From the NCBI GenBank assembly GCA_016858145.1, contig JAEHOE010000054.1:434001-498000 (forward strand): a stretch of DNA of 64,000 nucleotides. Reading direction: 5' to 3'. Shown here in pieces: positions 10,051 to 22,500 of the stretch (position 1 is the stretch's first letter; the number at the start of each line of letters is the position of its first letter). This stretch comes from Edaphochlamys debaryana. Its lineage: Eukaryota > Chlorophyta > Chlorophyceae > Chlamydomonadales. The position numbers and the translations under genes were made by a program. A model generated the notes under the pieces. The model was not told the origin of the DNA. It saw nothing but the letters and a program-made list of their open reading frames with translations, and did not search any database.

Positions 10051-13000
10051 CTAGACGATGCGCTCCAGCTCCTTGGCGTAGACCAGGGCGTTGTTGATGA
10101 GCTCCAGGGAGGGGATGGCGCGGGAGGCGGTGGTGGGCGCCGCCGCGCCGCCCTCGGCCGCCGCCTGCTTGAAGCAGAGGTACCCGTCGGCGGAGACGGA
10201 CCAGCCGTGCTGCAGGGGGGTAGGCATCAGGGGAGGGGGGTGGGAGCAGGGGGTTTGGGGCGGTGGGGAGCGGACCAGCAGTGCTGCGGGTGGCGCTGGG
10301 CGTTGGGGGTCGGAGTGGCGAGGGGCGACTAGGCACGAAGCCGAGTAGCCGATACGACAGTGGAGAGACGTGTCTCCTCGCGTGTGTTCGACCTGCCTCC
10401 CTCCTCGCCGCTGCACAAGCCTCCACCCCATCTGCTTGCCTCCCCTACCCGCCCCCTCTCCACCCGCCACCCCCCCCACACACACACACCTCCTCGGCGT
10501 AGCTCCTCAGCGCTGCCTCGCTGTCGAACAGCAGCAGCCGCTGTGCGTCCGCCAGGCGCAGCCGCTCGTAGGCCTTCTCGGCGCAGGAGGCGGCCTCGTC
10601 GCTGGGGGGGGAGGGGACGGGAGGGAGGGGGAGCGGAAGTGGGGGGAGGTGGTGAACAGGTTTGCCGCGGGGTAGAGGGGGGGTAGAGGGCCTCCGCAAG
10701 AGTATGAAAGACAAGTAGGCCCGGGGGGCAGCCAACGTAAGCGAAAGGGAAAAGCGGGCTCGCTGCCGTTAGGCCGCCCCGCCCCATACCCCAAGCGAGC
10801 TCCACCACGCGCCCGCCCCTCCGCTCCTGCGCCTGCGCGGCGTCCCCCACCCCACCCCACTGGCCCATTCCCCAGGCCCCTCTCGGCCCCTTTCGCTCGG
10901 CCCCTCAACAAAACTCTCCCCCAGCCCCCCCTGCCCCCCTCACCGCACGGTGGTTGCCAGCTGGGCCAGCAGCACGCCCTGCACCTCGGAGGCACCCGCG
11001 CGGGAGGCGGCCAGCACCTGCAGGGGGGGAGGGGGGTGAAAGGTGAGGGGGAGGGGGAGGGGGAAGGGAGAGGTGGGACGGTGAGGGCGGGGCTGCTTGT
11101 TGGCGCGATGGCAACGGGGGCGTCAGGGAGGCGGCCAGCACCACCTGCAGGGGGGGAGGTGCGAGCCTGAGAACGCGGAACGACCGCATGCCTCCCCCCT
11201 TCGCTCTCCATGCACGCAGCCTGTTCTCCTTCCCTCACGCTTCACGCCTCCCACCCTGCAGAGTGACGAAACCCCCCTGGACCCCGTGCGACGCAGCCCC
11301 CTCTGCACACACGCTGCCGTCCTGTCCCGCCCACACTCCACAGACCGCAAAGCTGGCAAGTTGACTGCCGCTTGCCCCCGGGCAACCCCCTCCCCCCCCA
11401 CACACACACATACACACCTTGTTGTAGGCCCCCTCCATGAGCCACTGCTCCAGCTGCACGGGCTGCTTGATGGCGGGGTCCTGCTGGGCCTGGGGAGGGA
11501 GGAAAGGGGGGGGTGGGGCGGGGAAAGCGTGTGTGTTTTGGGTGTGACACGGCGGGGGCTCAGCTGCACGGGCTGCTTGATGGCGGGGTCCTGCTGGGCC
11601 TGGGGAGGAAGGGGTGGGAGGTGCGGGGGGGAAGCTGAGTGAGGGAGAAGCGTCCAGATGTGCTCCGCATATGCAACAGCGGTGCCGTGCAATGCCCCTT
11701 CCCCCGGAAACCGAGCATACACGCCCACGGTAACCTTTCACCGGGATGAGCCCCACTCCCGCCCTCCCTTTGCCCTTCCCTCCCCCTGACCACCAACCCT
11801 CCCCGCCCCCACCTCTGGCGCGAGGAGCTCCAGCTGCGTGTGGAACTCCGCGATGCGGTTCTGCACCAGCAGCCGCAGCAGGTCCAGGCCCTGCAGGGGC
11901 AGCTCGGAGCTGGAGGGGGGCAGCACGGGCCTGGGGGGGTGGGGAGGGGAGGGAGCGGGGGGGAAGTGGGAGGGGGTGCGGGTGGGTGAGACATGAGCCC
12001 GTCGGGGCAAGGGAGGGCGCGAGTCAGCGGCCAGCGCGTGGGTGGGCGGAAGCGGGCCCCGATGTGCGGAGGCAGCTCCTGCGGAATGGTCCCGGCGCAC
12101 ATGCCCAATGAAACGAGGCAATGCACACATGTCGCCTCCACTCAGCTCGGCGCAGTGTCACCCTCCCTCCAGCCCTCTCCTCTTCGCCTGCATTCCACGC
12201 TAACGCCAGAGCACGTCCTGCGTCGGCGCGCCTGAACGGCGCAGGGCCATCGCCCTCGTCTCCCCGATGGAGCATGCGCGCGATTGACGCGGGACACGAC
12301 CACAGCCATGCACCCGCGCCTCGAACCACTCCAACCGCCTCGAGCACTCACCGAACCGTCCGCATCTCCCTCTTCGCCTCGCGCTGTTCCCAGCGCTGCC
12401 CGGCCCCTGCCCTCCAACACAACCCGCGCGGCACGCTCAAACGGAGGGGATCACCCTCCCGCCCCCTCAAACCCCGCCCCACCTCCAGCCTCCCCCCCTG
12501 CCCTCCCCCTCCCCCTGCTCCCCCCCCACCGCGTGTCGTTGTAGTAGGTGCGGAGCTGCGCGAAGGCGCGCTCCATGCCCGCCTCGTCCGCCTTGCGCAG
12601 GGCCAGCAGCACGGCCTGCTCCAGGACCTCGCCTGGGGGGTGGGGTGGGGACAATGCGATGGGGTCGGTGGGGTCGGGACCTCGCCTGGGGGGCTTTCTG
12701 GAGAGGCCGGGATGGGTCGGGTCCACGTCTTCGGGCGCACCAAGCTCGGGGGAGCGTGTGTAAGACCCTCAGGGGACTGATATCCGAGCCCAGGATTCGG
12801 TGCGAGGCGTGGCCAGCGGGTGCACGAGGGGAAGGTCGTCAAAGAGAGCGGCCCAGACCCCGAGCCCCCCACTCACGGCCCAGGAGGAGCTCTTGTTGGG
12901 CATTCGCGGTCTTCTCAAACGTCGGCGGCAGCGCCGGGAGCTGAATGAGTTTGAGCTGCGGGGTTTGAGGGCACGGGCCGAAGGCTGTGGCTCAGTGGGC

Positions 13001-13278
13001 GGGTGGGACGTCGCTGGGGCGCTTCTGGGGCCAGAGTCCGCCTCCCCCCCCCCTTGCTGCCGACATTCCGCCTGCCCCCGTAAGCGCACCTTGAGCTGGC
13101 TTAGCGCCGCGTCTGCCCCATTGAGGTCCCCCTTGCCAAGGGCGGTCTGCAAAGCAGCGAACGTCACGAGTTGGCCCAACCCGCGATGCAGCAGTTTGGG
13201 GCCATGTCCACACCCGAGGGGCTGCAGCTTGCCGACCTTCAGCGTTTGGAGCAGCTTCGTGGCCTCCTGGAACGCCAT
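10051..13278 (-). CDS. RPN12: 26S proteasome regulatory (lid) subunit RPN12/PSMD8
   Basis: Nine exons in continuous phase: 13278-13237, 13146-13090, 12955-12877, 12632-12530, 11930-11813, 11489-11418, 11017-10944, 10601-10490 and 10209-10051. They give 271 residues, close to the usual length of about 267. Diagnostic segments include FAQLRTYYNDTR, LLRLLVQNRIAEFHTQLELL, LEQWLMEGAYNK, EKAYERLRLADAQRLLLF, and the C-terminal IPSLELINNALVYAKELERI ending in Val. RPN12 is a PCI-domain subunit of the proteasome lid and completes lid assembly onto the base. The first intron (13236-13147) could be missed because the frame stays open through it; removing it brings length and alignment to family norm. Introns hold partial copies of exons 6 and 7 (see repeats). 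Confidence 0.95.
11132..11153 (-). repeat. Partial intronic copy of RPN12 exon 7 start
   Basis: A CTGCAG acceptor followed by a near copy of the first bases of exon 7 (GTGCTGGCCGCCTC, here with an extra GTG) lies about 115-130 nt upstream of the real acceptor at 11018. Same architecture as the exon 6 copy but shorter and without the CAAAACACAC motif. Confidence 0.7.
11561..11599 (-). repeat. Partial intronic copy of RPN12 exon 6
   Basis: 39 nt identical to the first 39 nt of exon 6 (11489-11451), preceded by its own CCCCAG acceptor and followed on the minus strand by CAAAACACACACGCT-like sequence and a pyrimidine tract. It lacks a donor, so it is probably spliced out with the intron between exons 5 and 6, but its acceptor could be used aberrantly. 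Confidence 0.9.
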
Positions 13279-14028
13279 TCTTGCTAATCAGCTGCTCGGC
13301 AGCCCAAACGGGACTGTAAGCTCAGGAGATCCCTCACAAAGGCCTCCGAGCGGTGAACAAGTAAGTATTGCTCGTCTTATTCAAGTTTGAGATATGCTTA
13401 AGCGGCGTGGGCGATACGTCGTGCCACCGTCTGTGAGGAATGCCGCGAGATCGCGCGCGCAAGAAGCTCAAGAAGCGCGTGGCCCGACAAGCTATTGCGA
13501 GCAAGGACCTACACGTTACTTAGGGTTCTGTACAGGTCTGCCCGCAACGTTGTGACTGGCCCCGACCATGACATGAGGACAGGCACGCACCGCACTGACG
13601 ACTTGGCAGCCACGCCCGTCCCCGAGGGTTCCCTTGGCCATACACCCCGAGCCCCCTGCAAGCTTTCCTAGTTCATTGCACATCCAATACAGACCTCATT
13701 GTGACAGGCGGTGGAGCTGGTGGAGCCGGAAGGAGGGCCCACAACTGCAGACGAGGAGCGCGTGCAAAGTGGACATCGGAATTTGACTAAGGGGCCATTC
13801 CCCAGAACAGGGGGAAGAGGGAACGCGCGCAGGGTGCAGGGGTGGAGCGTGGGGGTGGATGGGGTGCAGAGGGACGGGCGGGGTTTCGGGCGCGCTGCGC
13901 GTGGGGGTTGCAGCGTGCCCAGCGACATAGGCCTCGCGGCACACCAAAGCTCCTTACTTTGGCAGCAAGACCCTGCTACTTACCACTCATTGAGCGACCC
14001 ACGCCAGCTGCTAGAAGCTAGCTCGAGA
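13279..14028. promoter_or_regulatory. Divergent intergenic region between RPN12 and HCF164-like genes
   Basis: Start codons face outward at 13278 (minus) and 14029 (plus). An open frame runs into the HCF164 start from the left, but it has no transit-peptide character and no homology I recognise. No promoter element can be named. Confidence 0.4.
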
Positions 14029-16345
14029 ATGTGCGCGCTGGCCATGCAATTGTCGCGCTGCCGCCCTGGTGCCGTGGCTAGCAGGTAGGTGGATTGGGGT
14101 TATCTGTGAGGGCGAGTCCAATTCGCGGCTATTCGACGGGCGTGACCCTGCGCGTCCAGGTCCACTCGCCATGCTCGCCGCGCGGTGGTGGTGCGAGCTG
14201 AGCGGCAAGAGGTCAAGGTCGTCGAGGTGAGCCTCTTTTCATGCGATAGCCCAAATGCAAGGCAGCTTCCTGGCTTGCGCTCACCCAACGTCCATGCCCG
14301 CCTCAGACCGTGGTAGACGCCGAGGCGCCCGCTCAGCTCGCGGACCCAGTGGTTGCTGCCAGCCCCGCGATTGTCGCGCCTGCGCAGTCGGGCGGCAACG
14401 CCGGTCTAGCGGCCGGCGCGGTCGCGGCAGCAGTGCTGTTGTTCGCTGCCACGCGGCTGGGCGGAGGGCCCGCGCCCACGCTCGCTACGCTCGAGCAGAT
14501 GTCCACGCCTCTTGACGTGGCTCTGGTCAATGGGAAGCCCACGCTGGTGGAGTTCTACGCCAACTGGTGAGGGTGGGCCCTGTGCTCGAGGGCGGAAGGG
14601 GTGGTGGAGCGGGGGGGGGGGGGGTAGGGAAGCCTCTTGGGACGTGCTGAGTAAGGGCGTACCCGGTGAAGCTCCTCGCCAACTGGCGAGGAGCATCGGT
14701 CATACAGGGAGGATAGTGTGGGTGTGGTGGGGCCTGGGGTTGGTCCCTGGGATTGAGCCACGCGCCTGCCTCTCGTCATCTGGAGGAGCCACTAGTCAAC
14801 AGCGGAGGTGGAGGGAAGACGGAGGGGAGGCATCCCTGCTACCGTGCTTCGGGCCATCGCGGCAGTGTGTCCCGTGACCACTCGGGCTGTGGTGGCGTGG
14901 TGTGGGGCGGAGCTTCGGCGCTGGAAGGCACGTGACCCGCCAGACCGGGTGTGCGCGAGCTGGGAACGCTGGATGGGGCGAGACGGTGGATGGCGCAAGC
15001 TGCTTGGCAGTAGGAGCACGCTAAGGGCCGGGGCCAGAGAGCGGGCAATCACGGCTCCAACGATTGGGCAATGGCATCGACAAGAGGGCTGGGCCACGTG
15101 CTCTCGCTTGGCGATCTGGACCGGGCGGCAGGGGAACGCCCGTAGACGCCAGGGGCTGGGGCGTCAGGACGGGGGCTTCCTGACAATCGCAGTTCCAAGG
15201 CGAGGAGCAGGTCCGCCCCCAACGAGCTGCCCTGGGAGCAGCCTGTCGGGCGCAGCCAGGATACGGCGGCGTGCGGCCTGCACGGCCCGCTCCAGGACCG
15301 TGCCTCTGCCATTGGCCTGGGCTCCATGCCCTGCCCCCAACCCTTCCAGTCTTGGCCCTCGCTGGCCGCCTCCACAACAGGTGCTCCTCCCCCCACCCGT
15401 GCCCGACCCCCCAGGTGCGAGGTGTGCCGCGAGCTGGCCCCCATGGAGTACGAGCTGGAGAAGCGGTACCAGGGCAAGGTGTGGGGGGGGCAGTGTCCGG
15501 CAGGGTGTCAGGTCGATAGGGGGCAGAGGCCGGGGGAGGCCACATCTGGCGGATGGGGGCATGGGAAGTCTACATGTGGATGCTATGGCGGAGGGACGGG
15601 GGAAGGTTGTGCCAGCAGGCCGACCAGAGCGTACACCTGTCACGGCAGGCCACCCGAACAATCACCTGCCTTGTTCCCCCCCTTACCACTGACACCCTCA
15701 ACTATCCTGCCTGCACCACCAACAGGTTAACTTTGTGATGCTCAACGTGGACAACGCCAACTGGGCGCCTGAGGCGGCCGAGTTCGGGGTGCGGGGTGTG
15801 CCGCACTTCGTGTTCTTCGACGCGCAGGGCGAGCCGGTGACGGCGGCGGTGGGGCGCGTGCCGCGGGAGATCCTGGACGGTGGGCGGAGTGGGGGGAGGG
15901 GGTGGGGGAGGGTGGAAGGGTGTTGAGAGGGGTGAGGGAATAGGGGCAGATGGCGGACCAGGGGTTGGGGTGATGGCTGGGAGTCGGGCGAGGGAGGTGT
16001 GCGGAGGACGGTTGTCCCGCGGCTAGCCAGGGGTGGCCAGGGGGGACGGGGCGGGACTGGCCGTGAGTGCGAACGGGCCCAAGCGGACCAAGACTGAGGG
16101 TGGTTGGTCGGGGGCGGGGCGGCGGAGATGAGCTCAGGAGCGGTGTGCGTGAGGGGCTCTCTGCACTCCTTAACGCTGAGCGTCTTCTCCCACCCGACCC
16201 TGAACCCCGGCCTGCAGGCAACCTCCAAGCGCTGACGCGCGGCTCTGAGCTGCCCTACACGGGGGCACGTGGCACCGTGTCCGAGGCCCCCGCCCCCGGC
16301 TCCGCGCCGGCGCCCCGCCAGGCCGCGCCTCGCGACCACGCCTAA
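14029..16345 (+). CDS. HCF164: Thioredoxin-like protein HCF164 type, thylakoid membrane
   Basis: Six exons in phase: 14029-14084, 14160-14226, 14307-14566, 15415-15478, 15726-15879 and 16218-16345, giving 242 residues. Residues 1-41 are a basic chloroplast transit peptide ([12 protein letters not shown]). Residues about 70-92 are one membrane span ([20 protein letters not shown]). The thioredoxin domain follows: [11 protein letters not shown], the redox motif WCEVC (Cys129 and Cys132, split by intron 3), [25 protein letters not shown], and the cis-Pro loop [15 protein letters not shown]164 is a thylakoid-anchored thioredoxin whose domain faces the lumen; it receives reducing power via CcdA and serves cytochrome b6f assembly. 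The start is the first ATG of an open frame; a second ATG five codons on is also possible. A TGTAA, the algal poly(A) signal, sits just past the stop at 16347. Confidence 0.93.
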
Positions 16346-18434
16346 CTGTAACCCTAACCGCAACCGTGCCCGTACTCGGAACCGGATTGTGCTGCCGTGT
16401 GGCGGTGGATCTGGTGCTGGCGGTGTTGCATGCGCGCAGCTTGCATTGTGATTGGCGCAGAATATTTGTATGGTATGCGGGAATGAGGGCCGATCCCGCG
16501 GGTGCTGCGGCTGTTGTGTTGTGCAGCCCATGTGGAATGAAGGAGAGGTCATAATGGACAGTCCTCTGGAGGCTTGACGCGTTCGAGGTCATAATGGAAA
16601 GGCAGCTATGGCCTGTCGAGGCTTGGCGTGTTCGATAACTTGGTATAATACACGGACGTATTACAGAAGCTGTGGCCGGAGAGGAGCGAGTGTAAGAGAG
16701 GAAGGGCCCGGGGCGCCCATGCTTGGTGGCGGTCCCGAGGGTGACTGCTGGCAGGGTCAGGTGTGCCGTGCAGGGTCAGGTGTAACACGCGGAGATGTGA
16801 GGCCGGCAGTGTCTGGGCTGGCTGCCATCAGCGGCCCACAATGCACTGCCCATGCGCTCGGGGTCATGCGAGGGACGGGGCCCCGGTAGTACACCCCGTG
16901 AGGTCTCAAGAACTTTGCGCGCTCCCATAACGCCATCTTGGTGCCGAGTCGCATTTAGTTGCACGCCGGGTTCTGGGGTCTTCCTTGAGCGTTCGTAGAC
17001 GCAGCTCCGCCAGCTTGCCGTACGGTCGACCCGCCTACACTGCCGCCAGCACGCGCCCTGCTTCTTTCCCCCAGCTCGCACCTTCACACACTGCACTGCA
17101 CTATGCGGCTTTCGGCGTCCTAGCGGCTCACGTGGCGCTTTCCATCCGCTTCGCAGGTGAGCTTGCGCCACGTTCTGGGATCCGCGGACGCCTGCACGCA
17201 CACGCTGGGGGCCTCGGCACCACAAGATGGCATAGGAAAGATAAGTGACGTGTCCGAATGCGTTGCGTGGTGCGGCCCTTAGGATCACCCGTGCGGCTGC
17301 TTGCCCATGCCTGTCGCTCTGGCTCTCCCTCTTTCTGTCGCGTTGCGCACAGCCTAGTTGCGTTCAGCTGCATCCCCCTTCGTCGTCGTCCGGACTACGC
17401 TGCACGGCCCCTGCGAGCACAGAACCCCGTGAGGTCTGAGCGTCGGAGGGCATAGCCTCCATGCAGTGCACAAGCAGTAAGGCTAACTATAACTGCACGG
17501 CACTCCCTTGCCGCTTTGTATGCTGCACTGTGACCCCGCCATAGCATCCCAACGGTACCCGCCCTGCAATGCCTCGGTCCTCCTACCTTGTTGCGGGCGC
17601 TCTGCGCGCCTCCTCATAGCCGCAAACGTGCCCCGGTCCCATGCTCCTGCTTCGCCGTCCGCTACGTGTGGTGCTAATCAGCCTTGCTACACGGGGGCTG
17701 CAGCTTTGCCCATGACCCCGGTGCCCCTCCCAAGCATCCCATCCCTTCCAGCGTTGCCAGCATGACCTGCGCCCCGTGCCCTGCTCGCAGCCGTCATGAT
17801 CCAAGACCCCGACCTCTTCTCCTCTTGCGCAGTCATGCCCCTCACGTCCCGTCCAGGGCCTGCCCAATGTGTCGGCCCCCTCGGCCTGCACCCGACCCGA
17901 ATCCGTGCCTGCTCTTCTGCCCGAACGCAACCACAGTGCGCTTCAAGCCCCTCTTACTACCGTATAAGCCCTGCATAGCCTTGATTGACTGCTAAGCTTT
18001 TCCTCCACGGGCACAATACTGCCAGCCGGACAACCAACCTTCAGCCGTCAAGTCAGGGCCTCCATGTGGCTGGCCGCGGCCCAACATCCCCTGTGCCACA
18101 TGCGTACCAAGCCACGTCGTCCCTTGCACCCGGGAGGGCCGCGGCACTGCTTCACCGAAGAGCCTCCATCCACTTCCCCTCCCTGCGTAGCGCACTCTCA
18201 GGCCGGGCTTTCATGGCAGATCGCTGCGTGAGCTCATCCCTGCGCCAAGGCTTTCTCCTTCAGCCTCGACAGCCAAACCACTTGCCCTGTCATCACTCCG
18301 CCCGCCGGTCTCCAGGCCCCCGTGTGCCAGCTACTGCTCCGTCTTCTACAGGCGAGAATCAGCTATAGCCTTCTAATGCCTGCAAGCGTAGTCAGCTCCA
18401 GCTCCAGCCGCCTCCCCGCCGCCTCCCCGCCGCC
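16346..18434. other. Gene-poor stretch between convergent HCF164-like and mitochondrial-protein genes
   Basis: About 2.1 kb at lower GC. It should contain the two 3' UTRs. Open frames are short, lack family signatures, and do not join by plausible splice sites. A short imperfect tandem duplication lies at 16545-16634. A non-coding RNA cannot be excluded. Confidence 0.45.
16545..16634. repeat. Imperfect two-copy tandem repeat (about 40-50 bp)
   Basis: Both copies begin GAGGTCATAATGGA and end with GAGGCTTG(A/G)CG(C/T)GTTCGA; the middles differ. Non-coding, downstream of HCF164. Confidence 0.75.
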
Positions 18435-19229
18435 TCACTGTGCCAGCTGCTGCTCTGCCCTTCGCAGCGCCTCGTCTATGAGCAGCCCCTCGAACGCCTG
18501 CCCCTCGCGCCCGGCCTCCGCAGCAAGCCGCCGCGCCGCCAGCATCATCCCCAGCGCCAGCTCCTGCTCGCGCTCCATCGCCGCCACCATGCCTATGTTG
18601 TTGGCCTCGAATGTCTCGGTCCGCAGGTTGGCATTGAGATCTATCCGTTTCATCGCAAAGTCGACGGCTTTGTTGATGTCTCCGTCCAAGTCGGGGAGCA
18701 CGGCGAGCAGGTCCGATGTGCCCTCGTCACCGCCGACCGGGGCTGGCACATCAGCGTCCTCAGCGGAGGAGAGGTCGGCGTCTGGGCCGTCGTCCTCTGA
18801 GGCCGAGGAGGCGGCCTCGGGCTCCGGGTCAGTCGGCTCACGGGGCGACTTGGTCGCCAGCCGGCGCAGGGGTGCTAGGAGCTGCGAGGCGGCGCCCGAG
18901 GTTGACGCTTCCCCAAGTTGCGGGCCTGAAGGTTTGGGGGAGGACGCAGCTGTAAGGAACAGGCTGGAGCGAGGGGTTAGCCGCCGGTGCGGCCGGGTGG
19001 CGGGGTGGCGGGGTTGGGGCGTCGACCTGCCAGCCGGCCAGCCGGCGCTGCACACCGTGGCACCTCCACCCGTTCTAACACGTGTTAGGTATTCATTGCG
19101 CATGCCAATTATAGCGCAGCCCGGCCCCGGCCACCACCACCATCAGCTTTGGCATCCGCCTCGCGACCTTCGCTCACCTTGTGCCCATAGCTTACGCACC
19201 CAGAGCGAGCTCCCAAAGCGTCTTAGCAT
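18435..19229 (-). CDS. Small protein with mitochondrial-type presequence, function unknown
   Basis: Two exons: 19229-19178 and 18949-18435, joined in phase 1 (GT donor at 19177, TTACAG acceptor), giving 188 residues. The first exon encodes MLRRFGSSLWVRKLWAQ, an amphipathic basic presequence with no acidic residue, typical of mitochondrial import. The middle is acidic and Ser/Pro-rich (residues about 45-95). The C-terminal 90 residues look folded and helical: LPDLDGDINKAVDFAMKRID, LNANLRTETFEANNIGM, REQELALGMMLAARRLA. I do not recognise the family. The frame also continues open upstream of exon 2 to an ATG at 19103, which would give a longer but compositionally odd N-terminus; the spliced model is preferred because of the presequence. 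Confidence 0.65.
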
Positions 19230-19596
19230 GTTTTCTTATCTCGGGCAGAACAGCGTGCTTGCGAAGCGGTTTCGCTGGTCTCTTGCTCGACGAAGGTTTG
19301 GAGTGCGCTATGTGATAAGGTTGGTGGCAAGTATCGCTGTAATAGTATAGAAGCGCTAAAGCGAGTCGCGGCTAAACCTGGATCCGGCCATCGGCGCATG
19401 GCAGGCTGGCCGCGCTTTGTGCGGACGACGGCCCTCTCCCGCTGAACAAGCTTCATCTGTGCTACAAAAGCTCGTGGGGCAACCAATGCCCTGCAGCTGT
19501 CGGCAGCTTTGACTGTCAGAATTGCAAGCACTTCGCCGGACGCTCCTAAACACACGATGACGCCGTAGCCGTAGCCCTGCTGACCTCTTGACTGCG
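19230..19596. promoter_or_regulatory. Divergent intergenic region upstream of the CEP70-like gene
   Basis: Separates the minus-strand start at 19229 from the plus-strand start at 19597. Lower GC than the genes; no coding signal on either strand that continues into an exon. No named element. Confidence 0.4.
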
Positions 19597-22500
19597 ATGG
19601 ATGACAGAAAGGCCGCGGGCGAGCAGCAGCGCAGCGTCTTCAGCTCGGACGATGACCTGACCAGCTTTCTAGCTGGTAAGCCCTCGGCGGAGGCAAACGC
19701 TTCACCTGTGTTATAAGAACGCACGACCGGCCGGGTCACGGAGGGGAGGAGAGCCTGCTGCGGGGTGACGAGTGTGGGCAAACCCTTCTGCCCTCTGTGG
19801 ACACAGGCCTGCGCGCCAAGTATGCGAGCCTTCTGCCTCTGGGCCCTGATGGACAGCCGTGCCCTCCCAGCCTCGTGGATGACGGCCAGCCCAGCGGTGC
19901 GTGACGGGGCGACTGCTGGGATGAAAGCTGCAACAGGCGCAGAGCCACGGTCTCCGCACGGGAAGGCGTGATGACACGGCCAGTGTCCTGCCCACTTGCC
20001 TTGAAGTCCCGCAACCCCAACCTGCACCCACCTCACATTTCCCGGACTCCTTGCCTCCGCAGCTCCCGACGTGCCGGCTGCACTGGCACTCCCCGGGGCG
20101 GAGCCTGCAGGCAGCCCGGGGCTTGCCGGCACCGGGGCTTCGTTTGACCAGAAGCTGTCCAGCCTGCGCAACAGCCTGCAGTCCTTGCAACAGCTGCTGC
20201 CCAAGCGCACCAGCACAACAGCCAACCTCCTCGACAGCTTCACGGCCGTTGCGGCCAGGCCGGCCGGCACCAGCTCCCCGACAGGGCCCCCTGCCGCCGG
20301 CCCCGTAACCTCCGGACGGACTTTGTTCCCAGGAGGCGAGCATGCGACCGGAGCGGCAGCGGGCGCACAGCGAAGCCACGCGCCCACAGCCCCCGCTGAA
20401 GAAGCCCTACTGGATGCAGTCTGCGTGCCACCCGCCTCTGGACCTTACGACCCCCTGCCCATGGACTCATGGGCCCCAGCCGTGGCTGGTGGCCGGTTCC
20501 CGCCACCGGGCGCCGCCGCTGAGGCCACTGGCTTCGACCAGGGGGGCCATGCCTGGGCTGATGCGCTCCGACCCGACTGCCTGGACCTCGGAGCCACGGC
20601 CCGGGAGGTGCAGGCAGCAGCGGCCCTCGAGCACGAGCTTGGGGCGGGCGGGGCGGAGGAGGGCGGCGCCGGCGGTGCGGAGCTCTTTCCTGGTGCAGAA
20701 GACGCCAGGGAGGGGGCTGAGGAGCTCGGGGCAGGGCAGGAGCCGGCCGCTCCGCCCGATGCGGCCTTTGCCGAGCTGGCGGCAGCGTACAGCCTGCGAG
20801 TGCTGCAGCCCCCGTCGAGCGAGGCGTCGGCGGCGTCCCTCGCGCCGCCGGATGCCGCCACCGCTTCGGCCCCTCCTGTGGCCGAACCCTCTGCCGAGCG
20901 GCCGCCCACGGCTCCCCCGCAAGGACCAGAGGCGGGCCCTCAGCCGCTGCCGCAGGCCTTCCCATTGCACCCAGACCAGCCGGAGGATGAGGCAGCAGCA
21001 GAAGCCGTCTGGGAGTGGCGCGGGGACGACCTAGAAGGGGCCACTGTCCTGCCCTCTAGCCCGGGCCCTTCCGCGGACCCAGAGCGCTACGCCAGCTACC
21101 CTGGCTGGGAGGGCTCCGGGGGTGGCTCCGAGCCCGCATCCGCATCCGCACCGCACGGGCCCGGCCCGGACTCCCCCGCACGGCGCAGCACGGTCAGCAC
21201 GGAGGAGCGATCGCTGCCGCCAAGCACCGGGCCCCGGTCGGCCCGCGCGCTGTCGCCCGGGCACGGCTACGGGTACGAGTGCGGCGGCACATCTGCGCTC
21301 AGCTCCTGGCCTGTGGCGACTGCCGTGGCGCCGCCCTTCCCGGCGGAGGGGGCCTGGGCCCGGGGCTGCCCGCAGCCCGCTCCTGCGCCCGGGCCGCGGG
21401 CCCTCCTGGGCCCGGGCGGGCCCGAGGACAGCAGCTCGGGGGGCGGGGCCGCGACGGCCGACACGCACGAGAGCAGCGCCGCCTGGGCCAGTACGGACGA
21501 CGAGGCTTCGGAGCAGGAGCAGGGGCCGCGGCAGGGGGCGCAGGAGCGGGGGGCACACGGCTCCCATGCACAGTGGCGGGTGGAGCAGCTCGAGGGCGGG
21601 GGTCCCTCGGCGCACGCCAGCTCTGGAGACGAGGAGGGGGCCGAGCGGGGCTTGTCGGGCCTTGCCGGGACAGACGGTGGTGGTGCTTGGCATGCCGGCG
21701 GGGCAGTAGGCCTTGGGCAGTTGAGCCACAGCCCAAAGTACCCCGAGTGGGGGCATCAGAATGCGACTGATCCTGACCCTGACCTTGGTTTGGCGCGGCC
21801 TGGCCGGGAGTCTGTGGCTTACTCGGCTGAAGCACTCCAGGCTTGGCGGGGCTCGACGGAGCCGGGGTTACAGGCGGAGGCCCCGCTGGCTGGGGGCAGC
21901 CCTGGCCTTGGCCGCGGGCTAAGCGCCGGCGGTGGCGGTGGGGGTTTCGGCGGGGCGGGGGGCCAGCCGCGACAGCGCCGCCGCTGGGGCAGCCCCGTGC
22001 CCCCTGGGCCCGCCAGCCCCTCCCGGTCTCCGGCGGGGGCGGCTGGCTCGCGAGCCTCGCCCGGCCCTGCCCCTGCTGCGGCACCGGAAGGTGTCTGGCG
22101 CTCTGGGGGCTCCACCGGTGGAGCCCTGCGGCTGGGTGCGCCTGTCCTCCCCTCTCCCATGGAAGCAGCGCCCGCAGCGGTTATGATGGAGGCAACCGTG
22201 GCGGTGGCAGTGGCGGTGGCGGGGGAGGACGGGGAGGTGTTGGCCGAGCGGGAGCTGCCCTCCCCGCCCCGGAGCAACGGGGGAGCAGGGCGCCGCGTAC
22301 CCGCCAACGCGGCCGCGAACGCCCTGCGGCTCCGCTCACCGGCGCGGAGGCCGCATGCCGTTGGGCCCGCACCCCCGGCACTGTCGCCCTCCCAAGCCGC
22401 AGCCGCGGTCGCACCCTCTGTGCCCGCACCGCCGCCAGAGGCCCGGTGGCACGAGCCAGCCGGAGTCCGGCTGGAGCCGGGGTGGCAGCGCGGAGGCGGG

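Noticed and set aside
16347..16364. Telomere-like CCCTAACC next to the HCF164 stop
   Set aside because: Only one or two degenerate units; green-algal telomere repeats are longer and tandem. The minisatellite at 39110-39260 was also rejected as interstitial telomere because its unit does not match.
16985..18368. Several open frames of 60-130 codons on both strands
   Set aside because: No family motif, no coding-like composition, no phase-consistent splice links; treated as non-coding flank.
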